Positions 34,351 to 41,733 of a stretch of DNA of 41,733 nt are shown here, piece after piece. The notes below the pieces were generated by a model. The model had not been told where the DNA came from, ran no database searches, and was given only the letters and a program-made list of their open reading frames with translations. The translations under genes and the position numbers were made by a program. Each line of letters starts with the position of its first letter. Position 1 is the stretch's first letter. The stretch is taken from positions 1 to 41,733 of the forward strand of contig JAAYQS010000031.1 in NCBI GenBank assembly GCA_012519155.1, written 5' to 3'. This DNA is from Clostridiales bacterium (GTDB lineage: Bacteria > Bacillota > Clostridia > Clostridiales > Clostridiaceae).

Positions 34351-35622
34351 ATGAGTAAATTTTTAAAATCAATTTATGCAGGAATTACTATTTTAGCACT
34401 TACTTCTACTGTATCATTAGGAGCATTTACAGCAATTACAGCATCAGCTGAAGATTCGGATGAAAATATGATTGCCTTAGTTGATCCAGTAATTGATAGT
34501 ATTGATGCAAAAGATAATAATAATGGTACTGTTACTTTCACAGTAAATGCTAGTGGTGGTATGGTAGGAACTAACTTACTATTCTATAAATTCTATGTTT
34601 TAGATGAAAATGGTGAAAAGGTTCAAATAAATCAGGACAAGGGAATAGGACAAAACTATTCAACTGATAACACATACATTTGTAAACCAGGAACTGATGG
34701 TAAGTTTAGAATATGTGTTGAAGTTCAAAATTCACAAAATGATGTTGTTAGTGAAACAAAAACTTACGAAATAAATACTGATACACCAGACACACCAGAT
34801 ACTTCTGTATTAAAGATTAACAAAATAGAAACTAATGTTACTAAAGACACTGTTGTTAACGATGATGTTAAAATATCTGCTGATGTTACAAGTGATGATG
34901 ATGACTTAACATATAAATTCACAGTAGTTGATTCTAAAGGAAATGAAGTATTTAGTAAGGAAACTGCAAAATCTACTGTTACATGGACTCCTAAAGCAGC
35001 TGATGAATATACTATAAAAGTTGATGTTACTGATTCACAAGATAATACTGAATCTGAAACTCAAAAGGTTGTTATAGGAACTGCACAAGATGGAACTGAT
35101 GATGAATTAACAATAAATGTTTCATTAAGCAGCCAAGATGTATATGTAAATAAATCTGTAACAATTAAAGCTGAATCTAATGGTGGTATAGGTGATAAGA
35201 AGTATAAATTTAAGGATTCATCAAATAGTGGAGTAGCAACATTAAGAGAATATAAAGAAGGCAATGAATTTGAATGGACACCTACATCAGAAGGAACACA
35301 TACTTTAACAATTTATGTTAAGGATGATTCTGGTGTTACTAAGAGTAGTAAGATTACAGTAAATGTAAAAGCAGAACAAACTGGTAGTGATAAGCCAAGC
35401 ACAAATCCAGATGATAGTGATAAGCCAAATACAAATCCAGATGATAGCGATAATAAGCCAAGTACAAACCCAGATGATAGTGATAAGCCAAGTACAGATC
35501 CAGGTAAAGATAATGATGGAAACAATACTGGAGATTTATCTAAGGGAATTTTACCAATAGGAACATTTGCAGTTATGTCACTTGGATATATCGTAGCTTC
35601 ATTAAAAAGAAAAAATAAATAA
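34351..35622 (+). CDS. Secreted modular surface protein of the starch cluster (non-enzymatic)
   Basis: 423 aa. Signal peptide 1-33 (ITASA). Module 1 (about 45-145) contains LLFYKFYVLDENG, INQDKGIGQNYS and RICVEVQNSQNDVV and is shared only with the paralogue at 38627. Modules 2 and 3 (about 150-245 and 252-342) are Ig/triple-Tyr-like (Y_Y_Y) domains of the kind found in the neighbouring amylases, each with a W-T-P strand. Then a Ser/Asp/Lys/Pro repeat linker and a C-terminal NNTGD, hydrophobic helix and KRKNK tail. No catalytic domain. By position it is probably a substrate-binding or scaffolding partner of the amylases, comparable in concept to starch-adherence proteins of Ruminococcus bromii; starch binding is not shown by sequence. 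Confidence 0.75.
   Translation: MSKFLKSIYAGITILALTSTVSLGAFTAITASAEDSDENMIALVDPVIDSIDAKDNNNGTVTFTVNASGGMVGTNLLFYKFYVLDENGEKVQINQDKGIGQNYSTDNTYICKPGTDGKFRICVEVQNSQNDVVSETKTYEINTDTPDTPDTSVLKINKIETNVTKDTVVNDDVKISADVTSDDDDLTYKFTVVDSKGNEVFSKETAKSTVTWTPKAADEYTIKVDVTDSQDNTESETQKVVIGTAQDGTDDELTINVSLSSQDVYVNKSVTIKAESNGGIGDKKYKFKDSSNSGVATLREYKEGNEFEWTPTSEGTHTLTIYVKDDSGVTKSSKITVNVKAEQTGSDKPSTNPDDSDKPNTNPDDSDNKPSTNPDDSDKPSTDPGKDNDGNNTGDLSKGILPIGTFAVMSLGYIVASLKRKNK
35387..35505 (+). repeat. 30-bp tandem coding repeat (SDKPSTNPDD units)
   Basis: About four in-frame copies of a 10-residue unit (S-D-K-P-x-T-N/D-P-D-D), one with an inserted Asn. It is a flexible wall-spanning linker next to the C-terminal anchor and likely to vary in copy number. 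Confidence 0.8.
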
Positions 35623-35643
35623 TTAAAAATAAAATTTAATTTT

Positions 35644-35686
35644 AATGCATACATTTATTTTAAATAATAAGTGTATGCATTTTTTA
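35644..35686 (+). terminator. Terminator after the first repeat protein
   Basis: AATGCATACA / TGTATGCATT with an AT-rich loop and T6. The 163-bp gap that follows is AT-rich and may hold a promoter for the next gene, but I see no confident -35/-10 pair. Confidence 0.65.
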
Positions 35687-35773
35687 ATAAAAAGTTCAAA
35701 AAAATTACATAATATGTTTCTAAAATTAGCAAAATATGATAATATGATATTATAGAAAATATATTTACTACAT

Positions 35774-35781
35774 AAGGGGGA
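35774..35781 (+). promoter_or_regulatory. G-run Shine-Dalgarno site AAGGGGGA (second AmyE-like gene)
   Basis: It lies four bases before the ATG at 35786. AGGGGGAU pairs perfectly with AUCCCCCU of small RNA B, and AAAUG of the start region can extend the duplex if one U is bulged. Confidence 0.7.
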
Positions 35782-35785
35782 TTAA

Positions 35786-38610
35786 ATGAGTAAATTAACA
35801 AAAAAGTTAATGTGTTTAGTGGCATCTATCATGATTTCGTTTACAATGATATCATCAAGTGCATTAGCAAAGAACAAGTTAGAATTAAGTAGTGATACTG
35901 AAAGTGTTGAAGAATCACAAGTTTCAAATCACGGTTTACCTGATTCTATTGATGATGGAGTTATTCTTCATGCATGGAATTGGTCTTTTAATAATATTAG
36001 AAAAAATATGAAGGAAATTGCTGAAGCTGGGTATAATACAATACAAACATCACCTGCACAAGCATGTAGATTAGGTGAAACATGGAAAAAAGCTGATCTT
36101 GAACAAACAAATGATAAGCCTACATGGTATTATCTTTATCAACCTACATATTTTACATTAGGTAATGATTATTTAGGGACAGCAGAAGAATTTAAAGCTA
36201 TGTGCGAAACTGCACATAAATATGGGGTAAAAATAATAGTTGATGTAGTTGCAAATCATTTAGCTAATTGTGGCTCAGAAAATAAAGATAAGGTGGATAC
36301 TGAATTATATGATGAAGCAAGGAAGTGTTCTGGCTTAGATGATCCTAATAGAATTACAGGTTCAGATTGGAAAGTAAGGGATAAAGTAACACAAGGTTGT
36401 TGCATAGGTATGCCTGATATTGATACTAAATCAAAAACAGCTCAAAATAAAATAGGATCATATCTTCAAGAATGTGTAAAAAATGGAGCTGATGGTTTTA
36501 GATTTGATGCAGTAAAAAGTATTGAACTTCCAGAAAAATATGAAAGACCAGGAGCAACTTCAAGCGACTTTTGGACAACAGTAATGGGAATGGCAGATAG
36601 TGCAGCATCTGATGAGGGGAAAAAATTATTTTATTATGGTGAGGCACTTCAAGGTGATGAACCAGGAACAAATGCAGTTGGTTATACTAACATTATGAGA
36701 ATTACAGGAAGTCAGTATGGTTTCTGCTTAAGACAAGCAACAGGCTATGTTATGTGGCAGGAAGAAGTAAAAGGTAAGGATGAAATTAGAGGTGATGGTG
36801 CTAATAGGGATCCAGGTGTAACAAATGTAGCGCTAGATATGGTTCAAGGTAGTTGGTCACCAGATGGACTTACTGCTGAGTGGGTAAAAAATCCAACTTC
36901 TATTCCTGAAGGTACTCAATGGATAACATATCTAATGATAAATATGTAAGTTGGGTAGAAAGCCATGACCTTTATGCAAACGCTGGAGCAACAAGATGCA
37001 TGGATACCCCAAGAAGAGAAGTGGCATGGGCATTAATGACTGCAAGGGATAAGGTTGTACCATTATTCTTTAATAGACCAGTAGACACTGATTTTGGATC
37101 AAATGCTAATTCACCACAGGGTGAAGCATATAAAACTATGGGAGAAAGAGGTTCAGATGATTTTGCATCTAAAAATGTAGTAGCTGTTAATAGATTTCAT
37201 AATGCAATGGTTGGACAAGCTGAAAAAATATCTACAGCACAAGGAAATGGAAATGGTGGTGATCCTAAGATACTTGTTGTAAATCGTGGTAATAAGGGAA
37301 CTGCTATAATAAATACTGGAAGAGATAGTGAATTTGAGGTAGAGTCCTCACTTCCAGATGGAACATATGAAAATCAAGCAGAATCGGGTGGATCTTTTAA
37401 TGTATCAGGAGGAAGAGTTTCTGGGAAAATCTCTGCAAATGGTATAATAGTTTTATATACACCAGAGGATATAAACTTTGATGATGTAAAAGATGATGAC
37501 TCAGATATAAAGGATGATGATTCAAAGAAAGATGATGACTCAAATAATGACAATGATAGTAAGACAGATGATGAAAAAGTTGAACCTGCTATTACTGTAA
37601 AGTCTGATGGAAAAATAATAAGTGATAATAAAATTATTGAAATAAATAGTGATTCAACAATAAATATAAAATTTAAGGATGCTGAAAGCGCTACATATAA
37701 AGTTGGTACAGGTTCTAAAAAGAAAGTTTCTAATACTCAATTAAAAAATGGAATTAATATTAATGATATTGCAGATGGTTTAGAAGCAGGTGATATAGTA
37801 GTACTTAATATAGAAGCTATAAATGGAGATAAAACAGTATCAAATACATTTAAATTTAAATTACTAGAAGATGAAGACAATAACAATGATGATGCTAAAA
37901 AGGATGATGAAGAAGCTATCTTAAAAATAAATAGCATAAAAGCATCAAAGAATGAGGCAAATGTTTCTGATGATATTACAATTACAGTAAATGCAACAGG
38001 TACAAATTTGAAATATAAATTATCGGAAATAGTCGATAATGATGAACAAGATTATACAAGTTTTATTAAGAAAAATTCATTTACATGGTCAAGTGATGAA
38101 GTAGGGAAACATGTATTAAAAGTAAGTGTTACAGATGGACAAAAGACAGTAACTAAAAATATCACAATTAATATAGTAGATCCTAATGTTTCTGATAAAG
38201 AATTAAGTGTAGTATTAAATAGCACTTCAAAAACTATATCTTTAGGTGATAGTATATCTTTATCAGCTACTGCTTCTGATTATAGTGGTATATGTAAGTA
38301 TCTATTTAAGTACAAAAAATCTACTGATTCTTGGGAGGATGGACACAATATTTCAAGTGGCTATACTTCAGCTAATAAAGTAAAGTGGGAAGCTCCAGAA
38401 GAAGCAGGAAAATATGATGTAATAGTTTATGTTAAAGATAGTGAAGGAAATACTGCTGAAAGTGAATCTGTAAGATACACAATAAAAGAGTCTGAATCAA
38501 AAGATGATGATACATCTGATTCTTCTGATTCAACACTAGTATTATTAATTTCACTTACAATGATGCTGTCACTAATGGGAATGGTAAAAACTTATAAAAA
38601 TAATAATTAA
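35786..38610 (+). pseudogene. AmyE-like GH13_28 alpha-amylase gene split by a one-base frameshift
   Basis: The first frame (35786-36949) has a signal peptide (1-28) and most of an AmyE-like barrel: LHAWNWSFNN, DVVANH, FRFDAVKS with D241 (Lys-Ser again instead of Lys-His) and YYGE with E286. It then runs into VNP-like filler and stops. The second frame (open from about 36910, first ATG 36919, to 38610) resumes exactly where homology requires: DNISNDKYVSWVESHDLYANAGATR (two adjoining blocks) with the region IV His-Asp, then the amylase C-terminal domain, an Asp/Ser/Lys-rich linker, one beta module, two Ig/triple-Tyr-like modules and a C-terminal hydrophobic helix. One missing base between 36910 and 36949 explains it; the upstream TGA at 36907 in the second frame sets the left limit. 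No slippery heptamer is visible. The rest of both halves is intact, so the lesion is recent or an assembly error. AAGG before the ATG at 36919 might allow restart, but that product would lack a signal peptide. Confidence 0.85.
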
Positions 38611-38612
38611 AA

Positions 38613-38620
38613 TGGGGGAT
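38613..38620 (+). promoter_or_regulatory. G-run Shine-Dalgarno site TGGGGGAT (second repeat protein)
   Basis: It lies six bases before the ATG at 38627, within the 16-bp spacer after the frameshifted amylase. GGGGGAUA pairs perfectly with UAUCCCCC of small RNA B. Confidence 0.65.
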
Positions 38621-38626
38621 ATATAA

Positions 38627-39832
38627 ATGAGTAAATTATTTAGAAAAGGTTCTTTAGCATTATTAATTGCTACTTTAGGTTCAAGTTTATTGTTAACTAA
38701 TTCCTATGTATATGCAGATGATATTTCAGTAGATGCAAGTAATGAAGTAGAGGAAGTAAAGGCATCATCAAAGCCTGTTATAAATAAACTAACAGGTGAA
38801 GAAAACAAGGATGGTTCTGTAACTTTCACTGTAGATGCAACTGGTGGTGAAGATGTAGGAAATGGACTTCTTTTCTATAAGTTCTTTGAAGTTGATGATA
38901 ATGGTAAAAAGAAAGATATTAATCAGGATGAAGGTATAGGAAGGAATTATTCTTTAGATAATACTTATAAATCAAAGGGTACATCAAGTGGTAATCATAA
39001 AATTTATGTAGAAGTTCAAAATTCTAATAATGAAACAGTAACTGATTCATTATGGTATGAAGAAAATAAAGGTGATGAGCCATCAGGAGATGATAAGCCA
39101 TCAGGAGATGATGAACAAAAGTCACTAGCAATTAATAGTTTAAATGTTGACGGTGATAAAAAAGTAAATTCAAAATTAACTATAAAAGCAGATGTTACAG
39201 CAGATGATAGTGACTTAAATTATAAATTTACAGTAACAGGACCTAATGGAAATGAAGAAACTATAAAGGATTCTAGCAAATCTTCTGTTACATGGACACC
39301 TACAGAAGAAGGACAATATAAGTTTAAGGTATATGTAACTGATAATTATGGAAATAGTAAAACAAAAACAAAAACTATTACTATTGCAGCAAATGAAGAT
39401 GATAATCCTTCAGAAGATCAAGAATCTTTAAAGGTTACATTAAGTAAGAATAATGTAAATTTAGTGGTTGGTAATACTGTTAAATTTACAGCTAAAAGTA
39501 CTGGAGGTAGCGGAACTGTAAAATATAGCTTTAAGGTAAGTGGACCAAGTGGTACAGACACTTCAGAATATCAAACTTCTAAATATTATAACTTAAAATT
39601 AGAAGATGAAGGAAGCTACACAGTAACAGTAACTGCAAAAGATGAAGCTGGTAATAAGGTAACAAGTAGTAAGGTATCTTTGTCTGTAAAAGCACCACAA
39701 TCTTCAGATGACGATAAAAAGGATGATGATTCACCTACTTCTGATAATAAAGGAATAGTTGTATTTTTAGCAGCACTTGTTTCATCTATTCCATATATGG
39801 CATTATCAAGAAAAAAGAAAAATTCTAAGTAG
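38627..39832 (+). CDS. Secreted modular surface protein, paralogue of the 34351 protein
   Basis: 401 aa. Signal peptide about 1-31 (VYADD). Module 1 (about 47-148) repeats the LLFYKFFEVDDNG, INQDEGIGRNYS and IYVEVQNSNNETV pattern of its paralogue; modules 2 and 3 (about 162-260 and 268-363) are Ig/triple-Tyr-like. A short Asp/Lys linker precedes SPTSD, a hydrophobic helix and a KKKNSK tail. No catalytic domain. It follows the second AmyE-like gene by 16 bp and is surely co-transcribed with it, just as its paralogue follows the first AmyE-like gene. The repeated amylase-plus-partner pairs suggest duplication of a two-gene unit. Confidence 0.78.
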   Translation: MSKLFRKGSLALLIATLGSSLLLTNSYVYADDISVDASNEVEEVKASSKPVINKLTGEENKDGSVTFTVDATGGEDVGNGLLFYKFFEVDDNGKKKDINQDEGIGRNYSLDNTYKSKGTSSGNHKIYVEVQNSNNETVTDSLWYEENKGDEPSGDDKPSGDDEQKSLAINSLNVDGDKKVNSKLTIKADVTADDSDLNYKFTVTGPNGNEETIKDSSKSSVTWTPTEEGQYKFKVYVTDNYGNSKTKTKTITIAANEDDNPSEDQESLKVTLSKNNVNLVVGNTVKFTAKSTGGSGTVKYSFKVSGPSGTDTSEYQTSKYYNLKLEDEGSYTVTVTAKDEAGNKVTSSKVSLSVKAPQSSDDDKKDDDSPTSDNKGIVVFLAALVSSIPYMALSRKKKNSK

Positions 39833-39851
39833 TTATTAATTAAAATTTACA

Positions 39852-39884
39852 AAAAGCATTGAAGTTGTTTCAATGCTTTTTTTG
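39852..39884 (+). terminator. Terminator of the surface starch cluster
   Basis: AAAGCATTGAA / TTCAATGCTTT with a 5-nt loop and T7, the strongest terminator in the cluster. Confidence 0.85.
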
Positions 39885-39938
39885 TATATATGTGGTAAAA
39901 TTAAAATAGATATGTATATGTAGAATTGGAGGTAAATA

Positions 39939-40877
39939 ATGAATAGGGCTTTAGATATTATTGATAATATGGAAAAAATAATAATTGGAAAAAGAGAAGT
40001 TATTGAAAATATTGTAATTGCATTACTTGCAGAAGGACATATACTAATTGAGGACGTTCCTGGGGTAGGAAAAACAAGATGTGCTGAAGCGTTAGCAAAA
40101 TCCATAAATGGTACATTTAATAGAATTCAATTTACACCTGATGTTATGGCATCTGATATTACTGGATTTACAATGTATAATAATAAAACAAATGATTTTG
40201 AATATAAAAAAGGTGTTGCCTTTTGCAATTTTCTTTTAGGAGATGAAATAAATAGAGCATCACCTAAAACTCAATCGAGTCTTCTTGAAGTTATGGAAGA
40301 AAAACAAGTAACTGTAGATGGAATAACTAGAAAAGTACCTAAAATTTTCATGGTTATTGCAACAGAAAATCCTATAGAAAGTTCAGGTACTAATAAGCTT
40401 CCAGAAGCACAAATGGATAGATTTATGTTTAAACTTTCAATTGGTTATCCTACTAAAAAACAGGAAAAGGAAATGCTTAAAAAATATGCATTTAAAAATC
40501 CTCTTGAATATATAAAACCTGTTGTATCAGTTGATGATATTATAAAAATGCAGGAAGAAGTTAATAATATAAATGTAAGTGACAGTATAGAGGATCTAAT
40601 AATTTCAATAGTTTCAAAAACAAGAGAAAGTGATAAAATTGAACTTGGAGTTAGCCCTAGGGGTAGTATATGTCTTTATAGAGCTGCTAAAGCTAAAGCA
40701 TATATTAGTGGCAGAGATTTTGTATTACCTGAAGATATAATATCCATAGCAAATGAAGTGCTTGGTCATAGAATAATACTTTCATCAGAGGCTATTTCAG
40801 ATGGATTTACTGTTAAATATCTATTTAAAGATATATTAAATAGTTCATTACATGAAAATAGCAAGGTATTATCATGA
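39939..40877 (+). CDS. MoxR-family AAA+ ATPase
   Basis: 312 aa; GGAGG upstream. Walker A in EDVPGVGKTRCAEAL (about 39-53), Walker B LLGDEINRA (about 100-108), sensor 1 region ATENPIE, arginine-containing LPEAQMDRFMF, and the C-terminal lid with GVSPRGSICLYRAAKA typical of MoxR. These ATPases act as chaperone-like activators, often for membrane or von Willebrand A-domain partners. Its stop codon overlaps the start of the DUF58 gene (ATGA), the standard MoxR-DUF58 operon start, frequently followed by a transglutaminase-domain gene that would lie beyond this window. Confidence 0.93.
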   Translation: MNRALDIIDNMEKIIIGKREVIENIVIALLAEGHILIEDVPGVGKTRCAEALAKSINGTFNRIQFTPDVMASDITGFTMYNNKTNDFEYKKGVAFCNFLLGDEINRASPKTQSSLLEVMEEKQVTVDGITRKVPKIFMVIATENPIESSGTNKLPEAQMDRFMFKLSIGYPTKKQEKEMLKKYAFKNPLEYIKPVVSVDDIIKMQEEVNNINVSDSIEDLIISIVSKTRESDKIELGVSPRGSICLYRAAKAKAYISGRDFVLPEDIISIANEVLGHRIILSSEAISDGFTVKYLFKDILNSSLHENSKVLS

Positions 40878-41733
40878 GTAAAAAGATTTACAAGTATTTA
40901 ATTATTTTATTGTTAACTTTTGCTTTTACATATGTTTTTGAGTTAAAAGAATTATATATGCTTTTATATATTCTTTTTTTACTTCCATTAGTAGACATAT
41001 TATCTTTAAAATTATATTTATCAAAAGTTAATAGCAAGATTATTATTAATGATTCTTCTTGTACAAGAGGAGATACAATAGAATTTGGTGTTTTTATTCA
41101 AAATAATAACATTTTCCAAGTAAATAATTTATTAGTTACTATATCTTTTGAAGGATGTATAAATAATAATGAAATTTTTATTAAGAATATTTGCTTAGAA
41201 GGTAAAAAACATTTAGTTTTAAAAAGATATATAGAAGCATCACATATAGGTGTTGGGATAATTAAATTACAAACTATATGTGTTAAAGGATTATTTGGAT
41301 TATTTAAAAAAGATATTATTATAAATAAAGAAAAAGAAATAAATATTAAGCCTAAAAATATAGACATAAAAGGATGTAAAAAGCTTTTGCATAATAGTAA
41401 TTATAATAATTTTGGAAATAATGAATTTGCAGGGGAACTTGATTTAGAATATAAAGATTATGAACCTGGTGAATCTGTAAGAAAAATAAATTGGAAAATA
41501 TCATCAAAAAGGCAAAAATTATTAATGAGGAAAAATATAAAAAACTCAAAAAAAGAGACAATAGTTTTTATTCTCGATAGTTATATTAATAAGAATAATT
41601 TGTATTATAAAAATCGTGATAAATTAATTGAAAGTTTTATAAGTATAGTAAGTTATTTTAATAAGGACAAATTTGAAGTTAAAGTATATATATATTCATT
41701 TAATGGATATATTAAGTCTGAAATAATCAATAA
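40874..41733 (+). CDS. DUF58 domain protein, cut by the window end
   Basis: The first ~286 residues are present and open to the last base. Two hydrophobic helices lie at about 8-22 and 28-48, then a beta-rich region, and the DUF58 signature DYEPGESVRKINWKISSK at about residues 200-217 followed by LLMRKN. The following strand TIVFILDS resembles the start of the vWA-like fold of this family. It overlaps moxR by four bases, so the two are translationally coupled. Membrane-bound partner of the MoxR ATPase; the cellular process is not defined by the sequence. Confidence 0.9.
   Translation, partial: MSKKIYKYLIILLLTFAFTYVFELKELYMLLYILFLLPLVDILSLKLYLSKVNSKIIINDSSCTRGDTIEFGVFIQNNNIFQVNNLLVTISFEGCINNNEIFIKNICLEGKKHLVLKRYIEASHIGVGIIKLQTICVKGLFGLFKKDIIINKEKEINIKPKNIDIKGCKKLLHNSNYNNFGNNEFAGELDLEYKDYEPGESVRKINWKISSKRQKLLMRKNIKNSKKETIVFILDSYINKNNLYYKNRDKLIESFISIVSYFNKDKFEVKVYIYSFNGYIKSEIIN

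Noticed and set aside
35387..35505. CRISPR-like array
   Set aside because: The repeats are in-frame coding repeats of a linker with no unique spacers.

Overview
The window is low-GC (well under 35% by eye), uses A/T-ending codons throughout, and carries spaced Gram-positive features: lipid II amidation (MurT/GatD), UppP, type IV pilin-like proteins, signal peptidase I, extracellular amylases, and Shine-Dalgarno sequences of both AGGAGG and AGGGGGA type. It fits a Clostridium sensu stricto chromosome; I cannot name the species. I see no rRNA, tRNA, CRISPR, IS transposase or phage genes. Base composition is even except for one 24-bp GC-rich island near 25.56 kb.

Layout. 0.2-6.9 kb: three co-directional genes for prepilin-like or pilus-associated surface proteins; the first is split by a one-base shift in an A7 run. 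6.9-8.7 kb: a DMT-family transporter and signal peptidase I. 8.8-12.0 kb: a secreted phosphodiester-glycosidase protein with ChW-like repeats, and a membrane diguanylate cyclase (GGDEF). 12.0-12.5 kb: a 520-bp gap that I read as two tandem, paralogous, minus-strand small RNAs, each with its own promoter and terminator and with C-rich loops. 12.5-14.7 kb: a secreted GH13 amylase with an N-terminal starch-binding module. 14.7-18.9 kb (minus strand): flavin reductase, D-Ala-D-Ala carboxypeptidase, gatD and murT. 19.3-25.5 kb: a TPR membrane protein, a transglutaminase-like protein, uppP, pfkA and a beta-lactamase-fold protein lacking the catalytic serine. 25.5-26.8 kb: a small degenerate repeat element and a Gmd-like protein lacking YxxxK. 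26.9-39.8 kb: five consecutive secreted surface proteins: a GH13 amylase with CBM26, two AmyE-like GH13 amylases (the second frameshifted), and two non-enzymatic modular proteins alternating with them. 39.9 kb to the end: MoxR ATPase and a DUF58 protein cut by the window edge.

How it works together (inference). The window is dominated by the cell surface: pili with c-di-GMP signalling, wall maturation, and a starch-degrading system made of anchored amylases and modular repeat proteins. The amylase-cluster genes and the carboxypeptidase have G-run Shine-Dalgarno sites (most AGGGGGA), while most other genes use AGGAGG-like sites. The two C-rich small RNAs next to the first amylase expose UCCCCC/CCCC loops complementary to exactly those G-run sites. 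My leading candidate for an undescribed system is therefore a tandem small-RNA pair controlling translation of the secreted starch-degradation genes. Two genes are broken by single-base shifts, which may be real, recoded, or assembly errors.
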